NCBI GenBank assembly: GCA_937863195.1
Contig: CALMET010000193.1
Span: 1-13,436, forward strand
Length of the DNA: 13,436 bases
Source of the DNA: an uncultured bacterium
Lineage (GTDB): Bacteria > Patescibacteria > ABY1 > SG8-24 > 2-12-FULL-60-25
Direction: 5' to 3'
Of the stretch, positions 1-5,624 are shown one piece after another. A program made the position numbers and the translations under genes. Numbering within the stretch: position 1 is the stretch's first letter; the number at the start of each line of letters is the position of its first letter. The notes under the pieces were generated by a model, which was not told the DNA's origin, did not search any database, and saw nothing but the letters and a program-made list of their open reading frames with translations.

Positions 1-240
1 ATCCCGCCTGAGAATAGTACCGGGCAGCACCACGATGCCGAATTTGGCAACAAAATCGCGAATGCGCTCGTTCTCGCGGGGCAAGATAGACCCAGGCATG
101 CGATAGATCTCGAGCGAGATCGGCAAGTCCATGGACGAAGGCTGTATGCAAGCCTCGTCTGCGCCAATAATCAGTCCGTCCTCGATCATCTGAAGCAGAG
201 TCTGATCGGGGAGTGCGCCATTGCGCTTTATTGCCATCAT
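1..240 (-). CDS. dcd: dCTP deaminase, N-terminal part (cut by window edge)
   Basis: Reading the minus strand from ATG at 240 gives 80 uninterrupted codons running off the window, beginning MMAIKRNGALPDQTL. The segment IQPSSMDLPIS at residues 32-42 and the following LPRENERIRDF match the N-terminal region of 2'-deoxycytidine 5'-triphosphate deaminases of the dUTPase fold, where the Q-P-x-S-x-D-L motif helps form the nucleotide site. The enzyme deaminates dCTP to dUTP (some relatives carry on to dUMP) and supplies dTTP synthesis in the cytoplasm. A GGAGGA Shine-Dalgarno at 252-247 is well spaced for ATG 240; ATG 237 directly follows and is an alternative start. The gene has its own candidate promoter and lies beyond the rplA terminator, so it is probably a separate transcription unit. 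The catalytic centre lies outside the window, so activity cannot be judged. Family assignment is fairly sure. Confidence 0.75.
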   Translation of the reverse strand, partial: MMAIKRNGALPDQTLLQMIEDGLIIGADEACIQPSSMDLPISLEIYRMPGSILPRENERIRDFVAKFGIVVLPGTILRRD

Positions 241-276
241 GAGTAATCCTCCAGGTGAAGGTGCGAGTCTGCCGGC

Positions 277-305
277 ATCTAAACACCAAATAAAAAACCC
301 CGCAA
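277..305 (-). promoter_or_regulatory. candidate dcd promoter
   Basis: On the minus strand TTGCGG (305-300) is followed after 17 bases by TTAGAT (282-277). This would start transcription near 270, about 30 bases before the dcd ATG and just after the rplA terminator. Both boxes are imperfect, and the spacer contains a run of T. This is inferred from spacing only. Confidence 0.4.
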
Positions 306-353
306 ACCAACTCACCCTGCCCTCTCTAGAAGAGAGGACGACTGAAACCAAAA

Positions 354-384
354 TCCCTCCCATCACGACAAGTGAGGGGAGGGA
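354..384 (-). terminator. intrinsic terminator after rplA
   Basis: On the minus strand a 13-base arm beginning TCCCTCCC (384 downward) pairs with its complement ending at 354. There is one mismatch in the stem and a 5-base loop, and TTTTGGTTT follows. It begins 15 bases after the rplA stop and closes the secE-nusG-rplK-GT-rplA cluster. Confidence 0.8.
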
Positions 385-398
385 CAAAGGGAGGGGCG

Positions 399-1088
399 TT
401 ATGCGATTTTCGCGGTGTCGATTTTGACGCCTGGACCCATGGTCGAGGTGACCGTAACCGATTTGAGATAGGTACCCTTGGCTGATGCTGGCTTTGCCTT
501 CTTTACGGCTTCGAGAAGTGTATTGAAGTTCTCAAGGATTTCTTTTGGACCAAGATCAGTCTTACCGATAGCCTGGTGCAAGTTTGCCGTGTTATCGGTC
601 TTAAATGCAACCTTACCCTTCTTCACGTCTTCGATCATTTTCTTGACGTTGGTACCGACGGTGTCGGTCTTTGGGTTAGGCATGAGACCCGTAGGACCAA
701 GGATCTTTGCGACCTTAGCGAGCTTAGGCATCATGTCTGGCGTTGCAACGGCGACGTCAAAGTCGATTTTGCCGGTGCGTGCGAGTTCGGTGATGTATTC
801 TTCGCCAGCGATGATATCAGCGCCTGCTTCTTTTGCGACAGCTTCGTTACCACCCGAGACAAAAGCGGCAACGCGCTTCATCTTACCAATGGAGTGAGGG
901 AAGATGAGCGTTGAGCGGACCTGCTGGTCACCCTTACGAACATCGATACCGAGGTTAATGTGAACTTCGACCGAGCCAACGAATTTGGTGGTTGAGGTCT
1001 TTTTTGCGAGCTCAAGAGCTTCTTCTGGTGAGTAGAGCTTCTTGGCGTCAACGAGCTTTGCAGCTTCTGCGTAGCGTTTGCTTGGCAT
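399..1088 (-). CDS. rplA: 50S ribosomal protein L1
   Basis: The 229-residue product matches bacterial L1 from end to end: FVGSVEVHINLGID near 37-49, VRSTLIFPHSIGK near 58-69, the signature GPTGLMPNPK at 131-140, and a C-terminal KGTYLKSVTVTSTMGPGVKID. L1 binds 23S rRNA at the mobile L1 stalk, helps release tRNA from the E site, and in many bacteria represses its own mRNA. ATG 1088 is preferred because MPSKRYAEAAKLVD aligns with the usual N-terminus and gives the normal family length. An in-frame GTG at 1124 would add 12 residues and falls inside a hairpin. There is no Shine-Dalgarno; the start context is CACTATG. It is the last gene of the minus-strand cluster, 63 bases after the glycosyltransferase gene. 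rplJ and rplL do not follow. Confidence 0.97.
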   Translation of the reverse strand: MPSKRYAEAAKLVDAKKLYSPEEALELAKKTSTTKFVGSVEVHINLGIDVRKGDQQVRSTLIFPHSIGKMKRVAAFVSGGNEAVAKEAGADIIAGEEYITELARTGKIDFDVAVATPDMMPKLAKVAKILGPTGLMPNPKTDTVGTNVKKMIEDVKKGKVAFKTDNTANLHQAIGKTDLGPKEILENFNTLLEAVKKAKPASAKGTYLKSVTVTSTMGPGVKIDTAKIA

Positions 1089-1089
1089 A

Positions 1090-1124
1090 GTGGTTCGGAC
1101 GACCTCGTTTTGGAGGTCTTCCAC
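1090..1124 (-). promoter_or_regulatory. hairpin directly before rplA, candidate L1 control site
   Basis: On the minus strand GTGG (1124-1121) can pair with CCAC (1093-1090). Inside it GACCTC (1118-1113) pairs perfectly with GAGGTC (1106-1101) around a 6-base loop. The two helices are separated by an asymmetric internal loop of 2 and 7 bases. The element ends one base before the rplA start codon, so it could block initiation. L1 is known in several bacteria to bind its own mRNA at a helix/internal-loop element resembling its rRNA site. That this element does so is an inference from position and shape. Confidence 0.45.
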
Positions 1125-1151
1125 GTTAGTTTTTAGTGGCTGGAGATTAGC

Positions 1152-2288
1152 TTATATTGCTTGTTTTGGCAAGGTTAAGAGCTTTTCATGGGCCTCAAGG
1201 GTCTTTTGGAGGGGGAATCGCTCAATCACGACCCGGCGGGCCTGGGCCCCAAAGGCTTCGCGGGAGTCGGGGTCGCGTTCGAGGCGCAGCATGGCCCTAG
1301 CGAGGAGTTCGGGGTTGCGAGCCTCTACGATAAGGCCAGCATCCGGTTCGATCATCCAGCGCATAGCGCCAACATCGCTCACGATACAGGGGAGTGAGGC
1401 CGCCATCGCCTCAAGAAGCGAGATCGGCATCCCTTCTTTGGCGGATGGTAAAGCACAGACATCAAAAGCGGCGAGATACTGTGATGCGTTTTCTTTACTA
1501 CCAAGGAGGATGAAAAAAGATTCTGCGCCAGCTACTTGAATGGCTTTTTCGGTTTCAGTGCGCAAAGGCCCGTCGCCGATAATCGCGACGATGCCCATAC
1601 CGCCAAGTTCACGATAGCGTTTTGTCGCAAGAATGAAATTTGGTAAATCTTTCGCTGGATAAAAATTTGCAATCGAACCGAAGATGAAATCCGTCTTTCG
1701 AAGTTCAAGAGTCTCGCGAGCGATTTCACGTGTGAGAAGTTGAGCGTCAAAACTCACGATGTCCACGCCATTAGGAATCGAAAGAAGTTGTTGCTTTGGT
1801 TGAATGCCTTCACGCTTCGCCGCCTCAACGTCACCCGGATGCACACAGACGATCACATCGCGAAATTTGGCAGCGATGCGTTCGGCAAAAACAATAATCG
1901 CCCGTTTTGTTTTGGACATGGGTTCAAGAAAGGCCCAACCGCCAATGCAATACACGATATTTTTCACGCCAGCAAAATAACCAGCAAGTGAACCGATAAC
2001 ACCCATCTTTGAGCTATTCAAATGAATCGCATCCGGGTTGAGCGCTTTGAGTTTTGCTGTGAGTTCAATAAGAGCGCGTGTATCTTTGTACGGATTCAAT
2101 TCGCGCTGCATCCACGCTAAGCGATGAAAGGGGATGTGTTCATCGGAGCATTTTTCGACGAGCCATTCGCCGTCACCTGCGAGCACGTGCACGTCATGAC
2201 CGGCGCGTTTTAAAAAGCGAGCCAAATCAAAAACGAAGACGGTGGCACCGCCCGGTGCAGCTCGCGTGATACAAATGGCGAATTTCAT
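1152..2288 (-). CDS. GT4-family glycosyltransferase
   Basis: The 378-residue product is a GT-B fold retaining glycosyltransferase of family GT4. The N-terminal Rossmann half has APGGA at 11-15 for the acceptor side. The C-terminal half has NGVD at 173-176, GDGP at 238-241 and PSAKEGMPISLLEAMA at 281-296, in which E285 and E293 form the EX7E motif that binds the sugar nucleotide. No signal peptide or membrane segment is visible. Such enzymes build cell-surface polysaccharide or glycolipid from NDP-sugars at the inner face of the membrane; donor and acceptor cannot be told from sequence. It lies between rplK (47-base gap with a hairpin) and rplA (63-base gap), on the same strand and without a promoter I can find, so it is probably co-transcribed with ribosomal genes, an odd place for it. 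There is no Shine-Dalgarno; the start context is ATCTATG. Confidence 0.9.
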   Translation of the reverse strand: MKFAICITRAAPGGATVFVFDLARFLKRAGHDVHVLAGDGEWLVEKCSDEHIPFHRLAWMQRELNPYKDTRALIELTAKLKALNPDAIHLNSSKMGVIGSLAGYFAGVKNIVYCIGGWAFLEPMSKTKRAIIVFAERIAAKFRDVIVCVHPGDVEAAKREGIQPKQQLLSIPNGVDIVSFDAQLLTREIARETLELRKTDFIFGSIANFYPAKDLPNFILATKRYRELGGMGIVAIIGDGPLRTETEKAIQVAGAESFFILLGSKENASQYLAAFDVCALPSAKEGMPISLLEAMAASLPCIVSDVGAMRWMIEPDAGLIVEARNPELLARAMLRLERDPDSREAFGAQARRVVIERFPLQKTLEAHEKLLTLPKQAI

Positions 2289-2297
2289 AGATATGCA

Positions 2298-2323
2298 AAG
2301 AGCGTGCTTTGAAACACGCTCTT
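2298..2323 (-). promoter_or_regulatory. hairpin between rplK and the glycosyltransferase gene
   Basis: AAGAGCGTG and CACGCTCTT form a perfect 9-bp stem with an 8-base loop. On the minus strand it is followed only by TGCATATCT, so it lacks a proper U-tract. It ends 9 bases before the glycosyltransferase ATG. It could be a weak terminator that lowers expression of the downstream genes, an RNA-processing or stability element, or a structure limiting initiation on the GT mRNA. Confidence 0.6.
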
Positions 2324-2335
2324 CGTCAACTGATC

Positions 2336-2761
2336 TTATTCGGTAACGGTGATACCCATGTTGCGTGCCGTACCTTCGATCTGCTTCATCGCGGATTCGA
2401 TGGTCGAGCAGTTAAGGTCGGGCATTTTGATCTCAGCAATCTCGCGAACCTGAGCTTTGGTGACCTTACCAACCTTGTCGGTGTGAGGCTTACCCGAGCC
2501 GGACTCGATCTTGGCAGCCTTCTTGAGAAGGGCCGAAGCTGGAGCGGTTTTGAGAATGAAGTCGTATGAACGATCTTCGTAGAGCGAGATGATAGCAGGG
2601 ACAACTTCACCGAGGCGATCCTGAGTCGCAGCGTTGATGCGCTGGCAGAATTCGGCGATATTCATACCGTGCTGACCGAGGGCAGGACCGAGTGGAGGTG
2701 CTGGAGTTGCACGGCCACCGATGACCTGGACCTTGATATAGGTCTTTACTTTCTTAGCCAT
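2336..2761 (-). CDS. rplK: 50S ribosomal protein L11
   Basis: The 141 residues are the standard L11 length. The N-terminal domain contains [13 protein letters not shown] at 20-32, the proline-rich segment near the factor-binding and thiostrepton region. The C-terminal RNA-binding domain carries [14 protein letters not shown] and ends [12 protein letters not shown]11 binds the GTPase-associated centre of 23S rRNA and takes part in factor-dependent GTP hydrolysis and stringent-response signalling. It follows nusG after a 109-base gap that holds a strong secondary structure and precedes a glycosyltransferase gene instead of rplA. There is no Shine-Dalgarno; the start context is CACTATGGCT. Confidence 0.98.
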   Translation of the reverse strand: MAKKVKTYIKVQVIGGRATPAPPLGPALGQHGMNIAEFCQRINAATQDRLGEVVPAIISLYEDRSYDFILKTAPASALLKKAAKIESGSGKPHTDKVGKVTKAQVREIAEIKMPDLNCSTIESAMKQIEGTARNMGITVTE

Positions 2762-2810
2762 AGTGTTGAGTTTAAGGGGTTATCCAAGTGTCACCGCAAC
2801 AAATGAATAA

Positions 2811-2857
2811 GGGAGACGGAGCGAGAAGCGTGCCGTGCGGGCGGCCTCTCCGGTCCC
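2811..2857 (-). promoter_or_regulatory. structured nusG-rplK intergenic RNA (leader or attenuator)
   Basis: On the minus strand GGGA (2857-2854) pairs with TCCC (2814-2811) and CGGAG (2852-2848) with CTCCG (2821-2817), separated by a small bulge. Inside, GCCG (2845-2842) pairs with CGGC (2835-2832) around a 6-base loop. TTATTCATTTG follows, only moderately U-rich. The position upstream of rplK is where L1-binding leaders occur in other bacteria, but the element could equally be a partial terminator after nusG. Pairing is seen in the sequence; function is inferred. Confidence 0.5.
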
Positions 2858-2870
2858 AAAAGTGAATGGT

Positions 2871-3422
2871 TTATATCTTTTTCATCTGGGAGAAGTCAAG
2901 CTCGAGAGGCGTTTCGCGACCGAACATGCTCACCAAGACTTTTGCCTTACCGCGGGTGGCGTCGATCTCATTAATCTTGCCTTCGAAGCCCTTGAAAGGA
3001 CCATCGCCGATCTTAACAGCCATACCCACTTGAAGATCAATGGTCACTTCTGGTTCTGCGCTCGTTTCTTCAGCGCGTTTCAAAAGCGCGTCTACTTCAG
3101 CTTGTGAAAGCGGAGATGGCGTATTGCCCATGCCGATAAAGCCCGTGACATTTGGCGTATTGCGTACAACATACCAAGAGTCATCGGTCACATTCATCTC
3201 AACCATTACATAGCCAGGAAAAACTTTTTCTTCTACCACGCGGCGTTTGCCATTTTTGATCTTCACCTTTTTTTCTTTTGGGACAATCACGTTAAAGATG
3301 AACTCTTTCATGCCCAGCGCTTCGATACGCTGCATGAGGCTGTCGGCCACGTTCTCTTCGTATCCCGAGTAGGTGTGGACGGCGTACCAGCGGCGGCCGT
3401 AAGAGGCGGTTTGCTTTGCCAT
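2871..3422 (-). CDS. nusG: transcription elongation/antitermination factor NusG
   Basis: The 183-residue protein has the NusG NGN domain, with RWYAVHTYSGYE at 11-22 and VFPGYVMVEM at 67-76, followed by a KOW domain around 129-165 (VGMAVKIGDGPFKGFEGKI). NusG binds the RNA polymerase clamp through NGN and links it by KOW to ribosomal S10 or Rho, raising processivity and coupling transcription to translation. It lies 20 bases downstream of secE, the usual bacterial pairing, and upstream of rplK. The start context is TACTATGGCA after an oligo-U stretch, with no Shine-Dalgarno. All expected domain landmarks are present and nothing is truncated. Confidence 0.97.
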   Translation of the reverse strand: MAKQTASYGRRWYAVHTYSGYEENVADSLMQRIEALGMKEFIFNVIVPKEKKVKIKNGKRRVVEEKVFPGYVMVEMNVTDDSWYVVRNTPNVTGFIGMGNTPSPLSQAEVDALLKRAEETSAEPEVTIDLQVGMAVKIGDGPFKGFEGKINEIDATRGKAKVLVSMFGRETPLELDFSQMKKI

Positions 3423-3442
3423 AGTATTTGAAAAAAAGAGCG

Positions 3443-3754
3443 TTAGTTTGATGGTTCAGTGACCGGTGTGGTCTCTACTTGGACGTCACCTCCCTGAAGG
3501 TTTTCAAGTGGAATCTCCTGGGTTTGTGGGACGGCTTGTGGTTGTGCCGTAATGCCACGCTTTTCAAGAATAAAGTCCGTGACCTTACCGAGACCGAAGT
3601 CAATCGTGGCAAAGAAGAGCGCCGTTGCAACAGCGACAATAATGACCAAAACCGAGTAACGAACGACCTCTTTTTTGGTAGGCCAGCTGACTTTTTCGAG
3701 CTCTGCCTTTGAAGCGGCAAAGTAGTTCAGGATAGGGCGGATAGGGTTTTTCAT
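3443..3754 (-). CDS. secE: preprotein translocase subunit SecE with long C-terminal tail
   Basis: SecE clamps the SecY halves of the protein-export channel. The 103-residue product has the amphipathic motif ELEKVSWPTKKEV near 18-30 that is diagnostic of SecE, then one membrane helix (about 33-54) and the hinge FGLGKVTDFIL. Minimal single-helix SecE proteins are about 60-65 residues. Here about 35 extra residues rich in Q, P, E and T follow (from about 68), ending VTEPSN. The tail is predicted to be disordered and, by SecE topology, on the outer side of the membrane. It is the first gene of the minus-strand cluster, 20 bases before nusG, with a promoter at 3800-3829. There is no Shine-Dalgarno. 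Confidence 0.95.
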   Translation of the reverse strand: MKNPIRPILNYFAASKAELEKVSWPTKKEVVRYSVLVIIVAVATALFFATIDFGLGKVTDFILEKRGITAQPQAVPQTQEIPLENLQGGDVQVETTPVTEPSN

Positions 3755-3771
3755 AAAGCGTGTTTTTTAAA

Positions 3772-3790
3772 AGCCCGCTCAAGGCGGACC
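3772..3790 (-). promoter_or_regulatory. stem-loop at the 5' end of the secE mRNA
   Basis: On the minus strand GGTCCGC (3790-3784) pairs with GCGGGCT (3778-3772), counting G-U pairs, around a 5-base loop. TTT and then an A-run follow. With the predicted start near 3793 it would lie at the very 5' end of the transcript, 17 bases before the secE ATG. It may stabilise the mRNA or act as a weak attenuator. Confidence 0.45.
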
Positions 3791-3799
3791 AATGGCCAC

Positions 3800-3829
3800 A
3801 GGATAGCAAAAAGCAGGGGATTTGTCCAA
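3800..3829 (-). promoter_or_regulatory. promoter of the secE-nusG-rplK-GT-rplA cluster
   Basis: On the minus strand TTGGAC (3829-3824) is followed after 18 bases by TATCCT (3805-3800). Transcription would begin near 3793, about 40 bases before secE. Placement in the divergent secE/PRTase gap supports it. Confidence 0.65.
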
Positions 3830-3849
3830 TGGGGCTATATTGTCAGCCA

Positions 3850-3878
3850 TTGCTTGGTTTTAAAAGTGGTACTAAGGT
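3850..3878 (+). promoter_or_regulatory. weak candidate promoter of the PRTase gene
   Basis: TTGCTT (3850-3855), 17 bases, then TAAGGT (3873-3878), about 30 bases before the start codon. Both boxes are imperfect. An alternative -10, TATATT at 3836-3841, has no good -35. Confidence 0.3.
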
Positions 3879-3909
3879 GCCCCCGTCCTTTTACACGGAG
3901 AGTGCGTCA

Positions 3910-4569
3910 ATGGATGAGCAACGGTACTTTGATCTTTTTGAACAAGCGGGCGTCTGGTATCGAGATACCCATGTGGTGCTGGATGCCGGCGCCCATAGTG
4001 ACCGGTATTTCAACAAGAGCGTCTTGTTCTTGCGACCTGCTCTCACGAGGAAGGTTTGCCTCGGTCTCGTGACACCGTTTTTGCATAGCGAGATCGAGAT
4101 CGTCGTCGGCCCAGAATTGGGCGGTGTCTATCTGTCTCAGTATGCGGCTGAGCATTTGACCGACATCAATAATCGCGATGTTCTCGCGATGACGGCCGAA
4201 AAAGTAGGGGATCCCGAAAAGAACTTTCACTTCACACGTGGCCTTGGTCATCTGCTCGAGGGTCGCCGCGTTCTTATCACCGAAGATGTTCTCACGTCTG
4301 GTGATAGCGTTCGTCGCGTCATGAAGGCGGTCGAAAAGAACGGTGGTATCGTCGTCGGTATTACGGCGATCTGTAATCGGGGCGGTGTCGTTGCTGAGCA
4401 ATATGGCGACAATATCTCGCTGTGTTCGCTGATGAACGTGAACCCACCCACATGGAAGGCGACACCTGATGATCCCTGCCCCCTCTGTCGCGACGGAGTC
4501 CCAATCAATACCACGGTTGGCAAGGGGGCTAAGTTCCTCAAGGAGCTAGCAGCCTCACAAAATGGTTGA
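3910..4569 (+). CDS. pyrE: orotate phosphoribosyltransferase-like protein
   Basis: The 219-residue product is a type I phosphoribosyltransferase. VLITEDVLTSGDSV at 121-134 is the PRPP-binding loop with its paired acidic residues. GAHSDRYFNKSVLF at 27-40 resembles the S-G-x-H-S segment of orotate phosphoribosyltransferases, which join PRPP and orotate to give OMP in UMP synthesis. The C-terminus carries CPLC at 190-193 followed by GVPINTTVGKGAKF, an add-on seen in some OPRT-like proteins that could bind metal. ATG 3910 is chosen because GGAG (3897-3900) stands 9 bases upstream. The frame stays open back to 3760, but that stretch overlaps the secE promoter. The gene is alone between divergent secE and the shared terminator. 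Orotate specificity is inferred; another base specificity is possible. Confidence 0.8.
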   Translation: MDEQRYFDLFEQAGVWYRDTHVVLDAGAHSDRYFNKSVLFLRPALTRKVCLGLVTPFLHSEIEIVVGPELGGVYLSQYAAEHLTDINNRDVLAMTAEKVGDPEKNFHFTRGLGHLLEGRRVLITEDVLTSGDSVRRVMKAVEKNGGIVVGITAICNRGGVVAEQYGDNISLCSLMNVNPPTWKATPDDPCPLCRDGVPINTTVGKGAKFLKELAASQNG

Positions 4570-4590
4570 CCTCTTCCAACCGCTGAAATG

Positions 4591-4625
4591 AAAACGCCCC
4601 GACCAATGGTCGAGGCGTTTTTTTT
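4591..4625. terminator. bidirectional terminator between pyrE and the vanW gene
   Basis: AAAACGCC pairs with GGCGTTTT, and inside it CGACC pairs with GGTCG around a 3-base loop. On the plus strand it ends in eight T. On the minus strand the stem ends in TTTT followed by CATTTC. It serves the converging PRTase gene (+) and VanW-family gene (-), whose stops lie 21 and 8 bases away. Confidence 0.9.
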
Positions 4626-4633
4626 ATTTTCGG

Positions 4634-5446
4634 TTATCTCGTCTTACTTGGTAAAAGCGGTTCATACATCATAACCGCATGGTTCTCTGCGATTTTTTCT
4701 TCGCCAAGGTATTCATTGCTTGAACGGTTTTTAGTTATACGCCAAAGCTCATTGTTTCGCGTGTACCCTCCCCAGATCTCGTGTTTGAGATGAGGTTCGC
4801 GTTCTTCTATTTCATAGCTCGTGGTGATTGGTGCCGTAGAGAGCCACGTGCCAACTAAATGAGTGCTGGTGAATTCGAGCGAGAGCTGGTAAGTCTCGTT
4901 GGTGGTATTCGTGATTTGCAAGTCGATATTTGGATAAGAACAGGTAGCGCCTGAACCAAAAGGCAAGGTACGCTGCGCGTCAGGAAAGACATCATAGCTG
5001 TGGCGCCAGCGTTCAGTGATAGTGAGCGGAGTATGCAGAGTCATCCAATAAAGGAGATTGGATAGTTGGCAAAGGCCGCCGCCGACACCAGCGATAACGT
5101 GGCCCTCGCGCAAGATCATGCCAGAAAGATAACCCTTTTTTGTGGTGGGTTCGCCGATTTGACGCCAATAAGAAAACGTTTCGCCCGGTTTCAGTAATAG
5201 ACCGTTCAATTGTTTAGCGGCTAGGTGCAGATTATTTATTTTGTTGAGTTGCATCCACATATCGACATTTTTTAATTGTCTCAATAGAACGCTTTGGTGG
5301 GTGGCCACGATAAACGGCAAGCGTTCATTTGCGTGTGTTTGCGCAAAGCGTGACTTGGGATTGCGCCATTCGTTGCGTTTCTTTGCACGGTAATAGAGGC
5401 TCCCGAAGAAGCGGCGCAGAGTCGAACGGCGTTTGGGTTTTTGCAT
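4634..5446 (-). CDS. VanW-family protein
   Basis: The 270-residue protein contains a VanW domain. NLHLAAKQLNGLLLKPGETFS at 72-92 is the characteristic N-L-x-x-A-A... P-G-x-x-F-S segment, followed by GVGGGLCQLSN at 120-130 and HSYDVFP at 149-155. VanW proteins were named from a vancomycin-resistance cluster, but the domain is widespread, its biochemical role is unknown, and a link to the cell wall is only presumed. No other van genes are near, so resistance should not be inferred. The N-terminus is very basic (KPKRRSTLRRFF) and no clear signal peptide or membrane helix is visible. ATG 5446 is chosen over upstream Met codons because the promoter at 5464-5492 would start transcription near 5457. 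The gene ends 8 bases before a shared terminator. Confidence 0.85.
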   Translation of the reverse strand: MQKPKRRSTLRRFFGSLYYRAKKRNEWRNPKSRFAQTHANERLPFIVATHQSVLLRQLKNVDMWMQLNKINNLHLAAKQLNGLLLKPGETFSYWRQIGEPTTKKGYLSGMILREGHVIAGVGGGLCQLSNLLYWMTLHTPLTITERWRHSYDVFPDAQRTLPFGSGATCSYPNIDLQITNTTNETYQLSLEFTSTHLVGTWLSTAPITTSYEIEEREPHLKHEIWGGYTRNNELWRITKNRSSNEYLGEEKIAENHAVMMYEPLLPSKTR

Positions 5447-5463
5447 GGCAGTAGAACGGAGTG

Positions 5464-5492
5464 AGTATAGCCCCATGACAATGGGGCAACAA
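5464..5492 (-). promoter_or_regulatory. vanW promoter with palindromic operator in the spacer
   Basis: On the minus strand TTGTTG (5492-5487) and TATACT (5469-5464) are 17 bases apart. The spacer is occupied by a perfect inverted repeat GCCCCAT-TGTC-ATGGGGC (5487-5470) that shares its first base with the -35. A dimeric repressor bound there would block polymerase. Alternatively, spacer-twisting activators of the MerR type bind palindromes in this position. No regulator gene is evident nearby. Confidence 0.7.
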
Positions 5493-5519
5493 TGATTTGA
5501 CGGCTTTGGCTGGTTACCC

Positions 5520-5551
5520 TTGACAATATCCCCAGTTTTCTTGCGTATTCT
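5520..5551 (+). promoter_or_regulatory. upstream candidate HU promoter
   Basis: A consensus TTGACA (5520-5525) is followed after 20 bases by TATTCT (5546-5551). The -35 is perfect, but the spacer is longer than the usual 16-18. It would give a leader of about 67 bases. Confidence 0.4.
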
Positions 5552-5574
5552 GCACGGCACGTTCATAATGCCCA

Positions 5575-5603
5575 TACAAACCCGACTTTTTCTTAATTAT
5601 AAC
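5575..5603 (+). promoter_or_regulatory. downstream candidate HU promoter
   Basis: TACAAA (5575-5580), 17 bases, then a near-consensus TATAAC (5598-5603). It would start transcription near 5610 and leave a leader of only about 15 bases. The -35 is weak. One or both HU promoters may be used. Confidence 0.4.
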
Positions 5604-5624
5604 CTCGGGTTAACGCACCGCCAT

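Noticed and set aside
320..337. CCTCTC/GAGAGG hairpin upstream of dcd
   Set aside because: Only six base pairs and no U-tract in either direction; the terminator at 354-384 already ends the operon.
478..897. Open frame of 139 codons on the plus strand
   Set aside because: It lies wholly antisense to rplA, whose protein is strongly conserved, and its translation resembles no protein.
1089..1124. 12-residue N-terminal extension of L1 from GTG 1124
   Set aside because: L1 proteins start at the MPSKRY-like segment, and the GTG lies within a hairpin stem.
3907..4401. Open frame of 164 codons on the minus strand
   Set aside because: It is antisense to the phosphoribosyltransferase gene, which has a Shine-Dalgarno and clear motifs.
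4634..5446. Vancomycin-resistance function for the VanW-family gene
   Set aside because: No vanA/H/X/R/S-like genes are near and the VanW domain is common outside resistance clusters.
5447..5575. 43-residue N-terminal extension of the VanW protein
   Set aside because: It would overlap the TTGTTG/TATACT promoter and palindrome and translate DNA upstream of the predicted transcription start.
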